DNA of 64,000 nt from Streptomyces cavernae. Lineage in GTDB: Bacteria; Actinomycetota; Actinomycetes; Streptomycetales; Streptomycetaceae. The translations under genes were made by a program, and so were the position numbers. Shown piece by piece: positions 22,100 to 30,652 of the stretch; within the stretch, counting starts at the first letter, position 1, and every line of letters begins with the position of its first letter. The stretch spans positions 1 to 64,000 of the forward strand of contig NZ_RPDJ01000007.1 in NCBI RefSeq assembly GCF_004023625.1, written 5' to 3'. The notes beneath the pieces are model-generated. The model did not search any database and was not told the origin of the DNA. It was given only the letters and a program-made list of their open reading frames with translations.

Positions 22100-22160
22100 C
22101 GGACAGGAGCGGACAGGAGCGGACGGGAGGCGGACAAGAGCGGACGGGAGCGGACGGTAA
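22100..22160. repeat. 10-bp tandem repeat upstream of lspA
   Basis: About six degenerate copies of CGGACAGGAG (starting at 22100, 22110, 22120, 22131, 22141 and 22151) fill the gap after the TraR-type gene. GGAG occurs in most units, but no start codon of a gene follows closely. Confidence 0.7.
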
Positions 22161-22254
22161 CGGGAGCGTGACGACAGGGCCCGGGAGGCGCGTGGTCCCG
22201 CGCGGCGGTGCCGTAACCTCGTCCTCAGTCAGGCACCTAGGTTGAGGGATTCAC

Positions 22255-22860
22255 GTGGCAGAGGCGGAGCGCATCATCGGTACGCCGGACATCCCGGAGG
22301 GGGCAGAGGCCGAGCCGGAGCACGACGAGGGCGCGGCGGCCGGGCACGTGGCCGAGGAGCCGGCACGGCCGAAGGGCAAGCGCCGGATCGCGGTGCTCTT
22401 CGCCGTGGCCGCCTTCGCCTACCTTCTCGACCTGGGCAGCAAGATGCTGGTGGTCGCGAAGCTGGAGCACCACGCCCCCATCAACGTCATCGGTGACTGG
22501 CTGCGGTTCGAGGCGATCCGAAACGCGGGCGCCGCCTTCGGGATCGGCGAGGCGTTCACGGTGATCTTCACGGTGATCGCCGCGGCTGTGATCGTGGTGA
22601 TCGTCCGGCTCGCCCGCAAGCTGTACAGCCTCCCCTGGGCGATCGCCCTCGGTCTGCTGCTCGGCGGCGCGCTGGGCAACCTCACCGACCGGATCTTCCG
22701 CTCGCCGGGCGTCTTCGAGGGCGCGGTGGTGGACTTCATCGCGCCCAAGGGCTTCGCGGTCTTCAACCTGGCCGACTCGGCGATCGTGTGCGGCGGCATT
22801 CTGATCGTGCTGCTGTCGTTCCGCGGGCTGGACCCCGACGGCACCGTCCACAAGGGCTGA
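22255..22860 (+). CDS. lspA: Lipoprotein signal peptidase LspA
   Basis: Membrane aspartyl protease that cleaves prolipoprotein signal peptides after Lgt has added the lipid. 201 aa from GTG 22255, with an acidic N-terminal extension of about 40 residues before four membrane spans. Family blocks seen are [17 protein letters not shown] and FNLADSAI; the catalytic Asp pair lies in the last two. Lgt, the preceding enzyme of the pathway, is encoded far downstream at 61063. The next gene starts about 95 bases later. Confidence 0.95.
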   Translation: MAEAERIIGTPDIPEGAEAEPEHDEGAAAGHVAEEPARPKGKRRIAVLFAVAAFAYLLDLGSKMLVVAKLEHHAPINVIGDWLRFEAIRNAGAAFGIGEAFTVIFTVIAAAVIVVIVRLARKLYSLPWAIALGLLLGGALGNLTDRIFRSPGVFEGAVVDFIAPKGFAVFNLADSAIVCGGILIVLLSFRGLDPDGTVHKG

Positions 22861-22954
22861 GCCCGCCGAAGATCCGTCCCGCGGGCGGCAGATGGGCCGG
22901 GGCCGCCGAGGCTCGCGTACGGGGCTGTCGGACCCGTCCGGCATACTCGACCGA

Positions 22955-23899
22955 GTGAGCACGCTTCCCGAGATCCGCACCCTGCCCGTACCCGACGGCC
23001 TGGAGGGCGAGCGCGTCGACGCCGCCATCTCCCGGATGTTCGGGTTCTCCCGTACGAAAGCCGCCGAGCTGGCCGCGGCGGGCAAGGTGCTGGTGGACGG
23101 CGCGGCGGTGGGCAAGTCGGAGCGGGTGCGCGGCGGCGCCTGGCTCGAGGTGGAGATGCCGCAGGCGCCCGCGCCCGTACAGATCGTCGCCGAGCCCGTC
23201 GAGGGCATGGAGATCGTGCACGACGACGATGACGTGGTCGTCATAGTGAAGCCGGTCGGTGTGGCCGCGCATCCCAGCCCCGGCTGGACCGGGCCGACCG
23301 TGATCGGCGGGCTCGCCGCCGCCGGGTACCGCATCTCGACGTCGGGCGCCGCCGAGCGCCAGGGCATCGTGCACCGCCTGGACGTGGGCACATCGGGCCT
23401 GATGGTGGTGGCCAAGTCGGAGTACGCGTACACGTTCCTCAAGCGCCAGTTCAAGGAGCGCACGGTCGACAAGCGCTACCACACCCTGGTTCAGGGCCAC
23501 CCGGACCCGACGAGCGGCACGATCGACGCCCCCATCGGCCGGCACCCGAACCACGACTACAAGTGGGCGGTCACGGCCGACGGCAAGCCCTCGGTCACGC
23601 ACTACGACCTGGTGGAGGCGTTCCGCGCGGCCTCGCTGCTCGACATCAAGCTGGAGACGGGGCGCACCCATCAGATCCGCGTTCACATGGCGGCCCACCG
23701 CCACCCGTGCGTGGGCGACCTGACGTACGGCGCGGACCCGACGCTCGCGAAGCGGCTCGGCCTGACCCGTCAGTGGCTGCACGCCGTACGCCTCGGCTTC
23801 GAGCACCCCGCCGACGGCCGGTGGGTGGAGTTCGGGAGCGACTACCCCGAGGACCTCCAGAAGGCACTGGACCGGGTGCGCGAGGAGACCTACGCGTGA
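22955..23899 (+). CDS. RluD-type pseudouridine synthase
   Basis: RluA-family enzyme that isomerises uridines in 23S rRNA. From GTG 22955 it is 314 aa: an S4 RNA-binding domain (about residues 15-75, with [18 protein letters not shown]) and the catalytic domain with [10 protein letters not shown], whose Asp143 is the nucleophile. The frame is open upstream to 22892, but GTG 22955 gives the usual start, and CATACT at 22942-22947 just before it suggests a nearly leaderless transcript. The following GNAT gene overlaps its stop by GTGA. Confidence 0.92.
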   Translation: MSTLPEIRTLPVPDGLEGERVDAAISRMFGFSRTKAAELAAAGKVLVDGAAVGKSERVRGGAWLEVEMPQAPAPVQIVAEPVEGMEIVHDDDDVVVIVKPVGVAAHPSPGWTGPTVIGGLAAAGYRISTSGAAERQGIVHRLDVGTSGLMVVAKSEYAYTFLKRQFKERTVDKRYHTLVQGHPDPTSGTIDAPIGRHPNHDYKWAVTADGKPSVTHYDLVEAFRAASLLDIKLETGRTHQIRVHMAAHRHPCVGDLTYGADPTLAKRLGLTRQWLHAVRLGFEHPADGRWVEFGSDYPEDLQKALDRVREETYA

Positions 23900-24387
23900 G
23901 CCGTGAGCCAGGCCCGAACAGGGGCCCGTCGTACGAGGTACGCGTCGCCGAGGACCCCGCCGACCGCGAGGCGTGCTTCGCGGTGCGCAAGGAGGTCTTC
24001 GTCGTCGAGCAGCACGTCCCCGAGGACATCGAGTACGACGCCTACGACCCCGGTGCGCTGCACGTGCTGGCGATCCGTGCCGACGGCGTGCCGCTCGGCA
24101 CCGGCCGGCTGCTGTACGGCGCGGAGGCGGCCGCCAAGACCGGCGGCGACCTCACGGTGGGTTCCCTGGGGCGGCTGGCGGTGGCCCGGGAGGCGCGCGG
24201 GCTGGGTGTCGGCGTCGCGCTGGTGGGCGCCATCGAGGAGGCGGCACGCGCGCGTGGGCTCGCCGCCGTCGACCTGCACGCGCAGACACACGCGCTCGGC
24301 TTCTACGAACGGCTGGGGTACGTGACGTACGGGCCGGAGTTCCCCGACGCCGGGATACCGCACCGGGCCATGCGCAAGGACCTCTGA
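23896..24387 (+). CDS. GNAT-family acetyltransferase (ElaA-like)
   Basis: 163 aa from GTG 23896, which overlaps the upstream stop (GTGA), so translation is probably coupled to the pseudouridine synthase. The GNAT fold is visible: [13 protein letters not shown] near the N-terminus, the acetyl-CoA loop region [11 protein letters not shown] (motif A) and the [14 protein letters not shown] end. The first segment resembles ElaA-type proteins. Substrate unknown. Confidence 0.85.
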   Translation: MSREPGPNRGPSYEVRVAEDPADREACFAVRKEVFVVEQHVPEDIEYDAYDPGALHVLAIRADGVPLGTGRLLYGAEAAAKTGGDLTVGSLGRLAVAREARGLGVGVALVGAIEEAARARGLAAVDLHAQTHALGFYERLGYVTYGPEFPDAGIPHRAMRKDL

Positions 24388-24426
24388 CCCCGCCCGTTCT
24401 GACGGGCCCCCACGGGCCGTGGTCCG

Positions 24427-24432
24427 TAGGAT
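24427..24432 (+). promoter_or_regulatory. -10 box of a leaderless promoter (SDR gene)
   Basis: TAGGAT ends six bases before ATG 24439, so transcription should begin at the A of the start codon. No Shine-Dalgarno is present, consistent with a leaderless mRNA. Confidence 0.55.
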
Positions 24433-24438
24433 CGGTTC

Positions 24439-25179
24439 ATGACGCGCAACGTGGTGATCAGCGGTGGTGGCACGGGCATCGGGCTGGCCACGGCGCGGTC
24501 CTTCGCGGCCCACGGTGACCAGGTGCTGCTGCTCGGGCGGCGTGCCGAGGTGTTGCGGGACGCGGAGGTGCCGGGCGCGCTGACGTACGCCGCCGACCTC
24601 AGCGAGCCCGGCGCGGTGCGGGGCGTCGCCGAGTTCGTCGGAAGGGAACTGGGCGCGGTCGACGTGCTGGTCCACAGTGCGGGCGGGGCGGGGCATCTGG
24701 AGCCCGGGGCAGGCACCGACGATCCGATCGAGGCGGCTGCGTACGACTGGAGCCTCAACTTCCGGCTCAACACGCTGACCGCCGTGCTGCTCACCGAGGC
24801 GCTGCGGGACCGGCTCGCCACCCCGGGCGGGCGGTTGCTGTTCCTCAGTTCGATCGCCGCCTACCGGGGGTCGGGGGTGGTGTCCTACGCCGCGGCCAAG
24901 GCGGCCCTGCATCCGTATGCCTTCGCCCTGGCACGGGAGTTGGGGCCGCGGGGGATCACCGTGAACGTCGTGGCGCCCGGTTATGTGCAGGACACGGAGT
25001 TCTTCGGCGACCACATGGACGAAGCGCGGCGCGAGCGGTTGATCGCGGAGACCTCCACCGGGCGGGCCGGTACCCCCGCGGATGTCGCCGCCACCCTGCA
25101 CTGGCTCGCCTCCCCGGGGGCGGCGCACATCACGGCCCAGGTGATCCAGGTCAACGGTGGCGCGGAGCGGGGCCATTGA
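24439..25179 (+). CDS. SDR-family oxidoreductase
   Basis: Short-chain dehydrogenase/reductase, 246 aa. The N-terminal cofactor motif is SGGGTGIG (TGxxxGxG type), the active site shows LSS (Ser about 137) and Tyr150-xxx-Lys154, and the C-terminus ends with the usual QVIQVNGG. Substrate is not evident. It has its own promoter with a leaderless start and is followed by a 120-base gap before a convergent gene. No operon partner suggests a pathway. Confidence 0.88.
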   Translation: MTRNVVISGGGTGIGLATARSFAAHGDQVLLLGRRAEVLRDAEVPGALTYAADLSEPGAVRGVAEFVGRELGAVDVLVHSAGGAGHLEPGAGTDDPIEAAAYDWSLNFRLNTLTAVLLTEALRDRLATPGGRLLFLSSIAAYRGSGVVSYAAAKAALHPYAFALARELGPRGITVNVVAPGYVQDTEFFGDHMDEARRERLIAETSTGRAGTPADVAATLHWLASPGAAHITAQVIQVNGGAERGH

Positions 25180-25299
25180 GCCGGTGACGAGGCGCCTGCT
25201 CGCGCTGCGCCACGGCCGATCGCGTGCGCTGTGGCCGGTGGCGTCCGCTCCGCGGCCGATGCGTGTGCGCTGTGCGATGCGCGTGCTCCGCGGCCGGCG

Positions 25300-26451
25300 T
25301 CACCTCCGCTCCGTACCCGGTGCCTGATGGGCGCGGTGGGTGCGGGGCCTCGGGACCTCGCCGTCCGGGGACGCGGTGGGCCGGTGGCCGTCCGGGCGGT
25401 GGCCGTTGCCGTGGACGGGCGGCAGTACCGCTTCCGCGGTGTTCACCCGGGGCAGGGAGTGGGGGTGCTCGTTCGCGAGCCAGGCCATGAGCTGCTCGCG
25501 GACGGTGACGCGCACGGTCCAGATGTCGTCCGGGTCCTTCGCCGTGACCAGGGCACGGACCTGCATGGTGTTGGGTGTGGAGTCGGTGACCGACAGGTCC
25601 CAGGCCCGGCCGTCCCAGGCGGGACACCGGCGCAGGATGTCGCGGAGCTTCTCGCGCATCTCCGGGATCGGTGTGCTGTGGTCGACGTGCAGGAAGACCG
25701 TGCCGGTCATCTGCGCGCCGCCGCGCGACCAGTTCTCGAAGGGCTTGCTGGTGAAGTACGACACCGGCATCGTGATCCGCCGCTCGTCCCAGGTCCGCAC
25801 GGTGAGGTGGGTCAGCGTGATCTCGTCGATGGTCCCCCACTCGCCGTCCACCACCACGACGTCACCGAGCCGCACCGTGTCGCCGAAGGCGATCTGCAGC
25901 CCCGCGAAGAGGTTGCTCAGCGTGGACTGGGCGGCGACACCGGCGATCGCGGCGATGATGCCTGCCGAGGCCAGCAGCGAGGCACCGGCGGCCCGCATCG
26001 CGGGGAAGGTGAGCAGCATCGCCGCGACCGCGACCACCCCGATGATGGCGGCGACCACCCGCATGATGAGCGTCACCTGCGTGCGCACCCGGCGGACCCG
26101 GGCCGGATCGCGGTGGGCGTGTGCGTAGCGGGTGAACGAGGTCTCGACGATCGCCGCCGCGACCCGTATCGCCAGCCACGCGGCCGAGCCGATCAGCACC
26201 AGGGTCAGCGCTCTTCCCACGCCGACCCTGTAGCCGTCCAAGATGTTCGCCTGGTCGTAGGAGCCTCTGAGCAGGGCGGCGCACAGCACGAGTTGGAAGG
26301 GGATGCGGGCACGGCGCAGCAGACCCCACAGCGGGGTCTCGCGGTGCCGTTCGTCGGCCTTCCGCATCAGGCGGTCGACCGCCCACCCCACAACCAGCGT
26401 GAGGACGACCGAACCACCGATGACGATCAGCGGACGCAGTACGTTCTCCAT
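25300..26451 (-). CDS. MscS-family mechanosensitive channel protein
   Basis: 383 aa from ATG 26451. Three or four N-terminal membrane spans (first at about residues 5-22) precede the MscS pore helix and beta domain, recognised by GIIAAIAGVAAQSTLSNLFAGLQ, GDVVVVDGEWGTIDEI and the TWDERRITMPVSYF segment. The last 45 residues are His/Pro/Arg-rich and variable. Such proteins release solutes on osmotic downshift. It is divergent from the hydrolase-like gene at 26536 and convergent with the SDR gene. GAAGG is only one base from the ATG, so the exact start is uncertain. Confidence 0.9.
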   Translation of the reverse strand: MENVLRPLIVIGGSVVLTLVVGWAVDRLMRKADERHRETPLWGLLRRARIPFQLVLCAALLRGSYDQANILDGYRVGVGRALTLVLIGSAAWLAIRVAAAIVETSFTRYAHAHRDPARVRRVRTQVTLIMRVVAAIIGVVAVAAMLLTFPAMRAAGASLLASAGIIAAIAGVAAQSTLSNLFAGLQIAFGDTVRLGDVVVVDGEWGTIDEITLTHLTVRTWDERRITMPVSYFTSKPFENWSRGGAQMTGTVFLHVDHSTPIPEMREKLRDILRRCPAWDGRAWDLSVTDSTPNTMQVRALVTAKDPDDIWTVRVTVREQLMAWLANEHPHSLPRVNTAEAVLPPVHGNGHRPDGHRPTASPDGEVPRPRTHRAHQAPGTERR

Positions 26452-26535
26452 GCCTTCGACGGTAACCAGTCCCGGCCCGCTCCGAACATACGGGTTGGAA
26501 CGGGCACTGTCGGTGACGGCTGGCACGATGGCCTC

Positions 26536-27105
26536 ATGAACATCATGCTGTTCCATTCGACGTACGGGCTCCGGCCCGCGGTGCGCGCGGCGGCGGACCG
26601 GCTGCGCGGGGCGGGCCACGAGGTGTGGACGCCCGACCTGTACGAGGGGCGCACCTTCGGGACCGTCGAGGAGGGCATGGCCTTCAAGGACGAGATCGGC
26701 AAGGAGGAGCTGCTCAAGCGTGCCGTCCTGGCCGCCGCGCCGTACTCCGAGCGCGGTCTCGTCTACGCGGGGTTCTCGCTGGGCGCGTCCGTCGCCCAGA
26801 CCCTCGCGCTCGGCGACCACAAGGCGCGCGGGCTGCTGCTCCTGCACGGCACGTCCGACATCGCGGCGAGCGCGTCGGTGGACGAACTGCCGGTCCAGCT
26901 GCATGTGGCGGAGCCGGACGTGTTCGAGACGGAGGACTGGCTGAGCGCCTGGTACCTGCAGATGCGCCGGGCCGGAGCGGACGTGGAGATCCACCGCTAT
27001 CGCGGGGCGGGGCACCTCTACACCGACCCGGACCTCCCCGACTATGACGAGGAGGCCGCCGAGGCCACCTGGCGGGTGGCGCTCGGCTTCCTCGACACTC
27101 TGTAG
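26536..27105 (+). CDS. Dienelactone-hydrolase-like alpha/beta hydrolase
   Basis: 189 aa from ATG 26536, the shortest sensible start giving the typical opening MNIMLFHSTYGLRP. The nucleophile elbow is GFSLGAS, with Ser in place of the Cys found in classical dienelactone hydrolases, and the catalytic His is in GAGHLY near the C-terminus. The small size matches the DLH family. The substrate cannot be inferred. The gene is convergent with the PhoD gene, 32 bases away. Confidence 0.85.
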   Translation: MNIMLFHSTYGLRPAVRAAADRLRGAGHEVWTPDLYEGRTFGTVEEGMAFKDEIGKEELLKRAVLAAAPYSERGLVYAGFSLGASVAQTLALGDHKARGLLLLHGTSDIAASASVDELPVQLHVAEPDVFETEDWLSAWYLQMRRAGADVEIHRYRGAGHLYTDPDLPDYDEEAAEATWRVALGFLDTL

Positions 27106-27137
27106 TCCGCGCTCCGCGGCCCGCTCGCGGGAGGGTG

Positions 27138-28832
27138 TCAGCGCACCGGCGCGTTCACCCGCTCCACCTTCTGCGTTCCGGTCCGCGTCCGGTACGAACG
27201 CGCCCAGGTCGAGGTCGCCGTGGGGCTCGTGCGGCTGGACAGGACGTAGTAGTCCATCTGCGCGCGCTCCGCGGTGAGGTCCAGGACGCCGTAGCCGTGG
27301 CGGTCGGTGTCGACCCAGTGGACGTGCCGGTTGGCGGCCCGGATCAGCGGGGCGGCCACGGCGGAGACGGTGCCCTCGGGGACCTTGAGGATGTCGTCGA
27401 GGTTGTCGGAGGTGACCGAGGTGACCACGAACTCCGTGGCGGCCGACGCGGACAGCGGGTAGGTGCCGGCGTCCAGCGGCACGTCGTTGGCCCACGCCAT
27501 GTGGATGTCCCCGGTGAGGAAGACGGTGTTGCGGATGGCGTTGTCGCGCAGGTGGGCGAGGAGTTCGCGGCGGTCGTCGGTGTAGCCGTCCCACTGGTCG
27601 GTGTTGAGGGCGAGGCCCTCCTGCGGCAGTCCCAGCAGCTTGGCGAGCGGCCTGAGCAGGTCCGCGGAGAGCGAACCGATGGCGAACGGCGCGATCATCA
27701 CCGAGTTGCCGACCAGCCGCCAGGTGGCGCCGGAGGACTTCAGCCCGGCCTTCAGCCAGTCGAGCTGGGCGCGGCCGGTGAGCGTACGGCTGGGGTCGTC
27801 GACCGAGCCGCTGCCGGTGCTCACCTGCTGGGAGCGGAAGGTGCGCAGGTCGAGCAGGGAGAGGTCGGCGAGCTTGCCGAAGCGCAGCCTGCGGTAGGTG
27901 GTGCCCTCGACGGCGGGGCGGACCGGCATCCACTCGAAGTAGGCCTGCCTGGCGGCGGACTGACGCGCCGACCAGGTGCCCTCGGCGCCCTCGGTGTGGT
28001 TCTCGGCGCCGCCGGACCAGGCGTCGTTGGCGATCTCGTGGTCGTCCCAGATGGCGATGGCGGGGGCGGCCCGGTGCAGGGCCTGCAGGTCCGGGTCGGT
28101 CTTGTAACGGCCGTGCCGGGCGCGGTAGTCGGCGAGGGTGACTGTTTCGTGCGTGGGGACGTGCGGGCGGACGACGGTACCGCGCGTTCCGTACTCACCG
28201 GTCGGGTACTCGTAGATGTAGTCGCCGAGGTGCAGCCAGGCGTCCAGGTCGCCGCGTGCGGCCAGGTGCCGGTAGGCGCTGAAGTAGCCGGCCTCCCAGT
28301 TGGAGCAGGAGACCACGCCGAAGCGCAGGCCCGTGACTGCGGCGTCGGCGGCCGGGGCGGTGCGGGTGCGGGCGACGGGTGAGTCGGCGCCCTCGCAGGA
28401 GAAGCGGAACCAGTAGTCGGTGGCCGGCTTCAGGCCCCGGATGTCCGCCTTGACGGTGTGGTCGGTGGTGGCCGACGCCTTGGTGGAGCCCTTGGCCACC
28501 ACGTCGGTGAACGCCTTGTCGGTGGCGACGGTCCAGCTGACCTCGGTGTCCGGGCCGAGCCCGGAGCCCGGAACCGCGTCGGCGGTGGGTGTCACCCGGG
28601 TCCACAGCAGGATGCCGTCGGGCAGCGGGTCACCGGAGGCCACACCGTGCTGGAAGGCGGGGACCTCGGCGGCGCGGGCGGGTACGGCGGTGGCGAGGGG
28701 CGCGAGGGCCGCGGTCGCGGCGGCGGCCTTGACGACCGTGCGGCGGCGGGGTGCGAGCAGCTCCCCGGAGCGCGAAGAGCCGTTGGGCTCGGCCGAGTTG
28801 GGGTTATCGGATGATCTGTATCCACTGGTCAC
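27138..28832 (-). CDS. PhoD-type alkaline phosphatase/phosphodiesterase, Tat-exported
   Basis: 564 aa from GTG 28832. Residues 29-31 are Arg-Arg-Arg followed by [18 protein letters not shown], a Tat signal peptide ending near PARAA, so the enzyme is exported folded. An N-terminal Fn3-like domain (LWTRVTP) precedes the metal-binding PhoD core with [20 protein letters not shown] and GDIHMAW, the Fe/Ca ligands of this family. It releases phosphate from phosphoesters outside the cell. TAATCT at 28846-28841 (minus) suggests a near-leaderless transcript. No clear PHO-box repeats were seen upstream. Confidence 0.92.
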   Translation of the reverse strand: MTSGYRSSDNPNSAEPNGSSRSGELLAPRRRTVVKAAAATAALAPLATAVPARAAEVPAFQHGVASGDPLPDGILLWTRVTPTADAVPGSGLGPDTEVSWTVATDKAFTDVVAKGSTKASATTDHTVKADIRGLKPATDYWFRFSCEGADSPVARTRTAPAADAAVTGLRFGVVSCSNWEAGYFSAYRHLAARGDLDAWLHLGDYIYEYPTGEYGTRGTVVRPHVPTHETVTLADYRARHGRYKTDPDLQALHRAAPAIAIWDDHEIANDAWSGGAENHTEGAEGTWSARQSAARQAYFEWMPVRPAVEGTTYRRLRFGKLADLSLLDLRTFRSQQVSTGSGSVDDPSRTLTGRAQLDWLKAGLKSSGATWRLVGNSVMIAPFAIGSLSADLLRPLAKLLGLPQEGLALNTDQWDGYTDDRRELLAHLRDNAIRNTVFLTGDIHMAWANDVPLDAGTYPLSASAATEFVVTSVTSDNLDDILKVPEGTVSAVAAPLIRAANRHVHWVDTDRHGYGVLDLTAERAQMDYYVLSSRTSPTATSTWARSYRTRTGTQKVERVNAPVR

Positions 28833-28861
28833 GAGCGATCAGATTACTGATCAGTACGATC

Positions 28862-28898
28862 GAAGAGCGGGCGAACTCGTAAAGTTCGCCCGCTCTTC
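28862..28898 (-). terminator. 16-bp hairpin between DsbA-like and phoD genes
   Basis: Perfect arms 28862-28877 and 28883-28898 around a 5-base loop. It lies beyond the stop of the DsbA-like gene and before the phoD start, separating the two minus-strand units. No U-tract follows. Confidence 0.75.
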
Positions 28899-28956
28899 TC
28901 CTCCCAGTACTCCGGCTCGTACTCCGGCTCGTGCCCCGGCTCGTTTTCCGGCGCCG

Positions 28957-29766
28957 TCAGGCCTTGAGCGCCTTGTCCAGCGCCGCGTTGAACTCCGCCA
29001 CGGTCATCGGCGGGTTGTCCCCGGTGCCGGTGAGCGTCTTGCCGTCCATCTTCAGGGTCGGGGTCCCCTGCACGCCGCTGTCGTCGAACTTGGCGGACAT
29101 CTCCAGCGCCCACTTGTCGTAGGTGCCGTTCTTCACCGCGGTCTCGAACTCCTTGTTGTTCTTCAGCGCGGGCACGGTGTCGGCGACCTCGATCAGATAC
29201 GCGTCGTCCTTGAACTTGTCCTCGCTCTCCTCCGGGTGGTACTTCACCGAGTAGAGCGCGGTCTTGTACTCGAGGAAAGCGTCGGTGCTCACGTTCAGCG
29301 CGGCGCCCATGGCGCTCAGCGCGTTCTTGGAGCCCTCGCCGTTGGTGTTCCGGTCGATGAACGAGGCGCCTATGTACTGGACCTTGAACTTGCCCTCCTC
29401 GACGTCCTTGTCCACGGTCGAGCCGACGGTCTGCTCGAACTGCGCGCAGACCGGGCAGCGCGGGTCCTCGTAAAGCTCCAGCGTCTTCTTGGCGCCCGCC
29501 TTGCCGATGACGACGGTCGTGCCGTTCTCGCCGCTGGTGTTGGCCGGCTTGACCAGCTTGTCGTTCTTGGCCTCCTCCCAGTAGCCGGGCTTGTTGGCCT
29601 GGACGACGGCGTAGCCGACACCGCCGGCCGCGGCGAGCACGCCGACGATGGAGCAGGCGACGATGATCTGCCGCTTGGCCTTGGCCTTCTTGGCCTGGCG
29701 CTCGCGCTCCTGACGCAGCCGCTCACGGGCCGCCGTCTTCGCCGCCTGGCTGTTCCTCTTGCTCAT
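28957..29766 (-). CDS. Membrane-anchored DsbA-like thioredoxin-fold protein
   Basis: 269 aa from ATG 29766, with GGAGAAG upstream. A basic cytoplasmic head (residues 1-32, Lys/Arg/Gln-rich) is followed by one membrane span (about 33-54) and an extracytoplasmic thioredoxin-fold domain with CPVC at Cys104-Cys107 and a GTPTLKMDG cis-Pro loop. It probably handles disulfides of exported proteins. A paralogue with the same layout is at 60217. The upstream gene on the same strand encodes a membrane protein with two cysteines, a possible redox partner (inference). Confidence 0.87.
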   Translation of the reverse strand: MSKRNSQAAKTAARERLRQERERQAKKAKAKRQIIVACSIVGVLAAAGGVGYAVVQANKPGYWEEAKNDKLVKPANTSGENGTTVVIGKAGAKKTLELYEDPRCPVCAQFEQTVGSTVDKDVEEGKFKVQYIGASFIDRNTNGEGSKNALSAMGAALNVSTDAFLEYKTALYSVKYHPEESEDKFKDDAYLIEVADTVPALKNNKEFETAVKNGTYDKWALEMSAKFDDSGVQGTPTLKMDGKTLTGTGDNPPMTVAEFNAALDKALKA

Positions 29767-29840
29767 GATCGTTCTTCTCCGTGGATGATGACACGCACGC
29801 GTAGTGCGCGAAGGACGTGGACGGATGGTGGATGTGCTGC

Positions 29841-30527
29841 TCAGGCGAATACGGCCGAGCAGGGCGGTCCACGCCGTCCCACGGAGTGCACGAAGAGGCG
29901 GCCGCGGGTGGTGCGCGCGCGGCACACGGGGCGCGGCAGCCGGCGAACGGGCGTCAGCCGCACCGTCACCACGGCGACCGCGACCAGCAGCGGGCGGAAG
30001 GTCGAGACGGCCACCGCGGCCAGCACCTGGGCCAGCGCCCGCTCGCCGCGCCGCAGCCAGCCCGCCGCGATCAGGCCCACGCCGACGTGCGCGGCGAGCA
30101 GCAGCCAGGCGGCGGAGGCGTCCGCGTGCGCCAGGAGCGTGGCGGCCCGGTCCGGGCTGCCGCCGGCCATCCGGGCCAGCGGGGTGCCCGTGCTGCCGCC
30201 GGCGCACAGCACATCCAGGCCGACCGAGCGCAGCGGGCCCGCGACGGGGCCGCCCGCCCTGCCGTAGCAGGAGTACTGGCCCGTGGTGAACACCGTGTCG
30301 GCGGCCAGCTCCAGCGGGATCAGCACCGCGGCGATCCGCCCGAAGCCGCGCTCGCGGCCCGCGAGCGCGAACGCGACGACGAAGACGGCGGCGCCGACCG
30401 CGGCCACCGTGCCCAAGGGCAGGGGTACCCGGGACAGCAGCACGTGCGACGCGGTGGAGAGCGTCATCACGAGCGCCGTGAAGAGAGCCGCGCGGAGGGC
30501 TCTGAACTGGGTCCCGGATATGTCCAT
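29841..30527 (-). CDS. Conserved-type integral membrane protein, unknown function
   Basis: 228 aa from ATG 30527, no recognised family. Five or so hydrophobic segments are visible (about residues 10-30, 35-55, 65-85, 135-160, 165-190). The central loop has GQYSCYG and VLCAGG, two cysteines of possible functional interest because a DsbA-like gene follows 74 bases downstream on the same strand. It could be a quinone- or thioredoxin-linked redox partner, but no VKOR or CcdA motif is evident. No Shine-Dalgarno is visible, so the start may be leaderless. Confidence 0.65.
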   Translation of the reverse strand: MDISGTQFRALRAALFTALVMTLSTASHVLLSRVPLPLGTVAAVGAAVFVVAFALAGRERGFGRIAAVLIPLELAADTVFTTGQYSCYGRAGGPVAGPLRSVGLDVLCAGGSTGTPLARMAGGSPDRAATLLAHADASAAWLLLAAHVGVGLIAAGWLRRGERALAQVLAAVAVSTFRPLLVAVAVVTVRLTPVRRLPRPVCRARTTRGRLFVHSVGRRGPPCSAVFA

Positions 30528-30549
30528 GGCGGTGGAGAGTGTCGCACGT

Positions 30550-30594
30550 GCTCCCGTAAACGCCCCTTAAAGGGTTGCTGTGCGTCACGGGAGC
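30550..30594 (-). terminator. Possible weak terminator after the DUF2252 gene
   Basis: GCTCCCGT (30550-30557) and ACGGGAGC (30587-30594) form an 8-bp stem with a long loop that itself contains CCCTTAAAGGG. It lies between two minus-strand genes. Confidence 0.35.
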
Positions 30595-30652
30595 GTTGTA
30601 CGACGGGGTCGAAGGGCTTCCTCTGCGGGGTGTCGAAGGCTTTCGTTACGGG

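Noticed and set aside
27138-28900. PHO box before the PhoD-type gene
   Set aside because: No GTTCACC-type direct repeats were found in the short upstream space.
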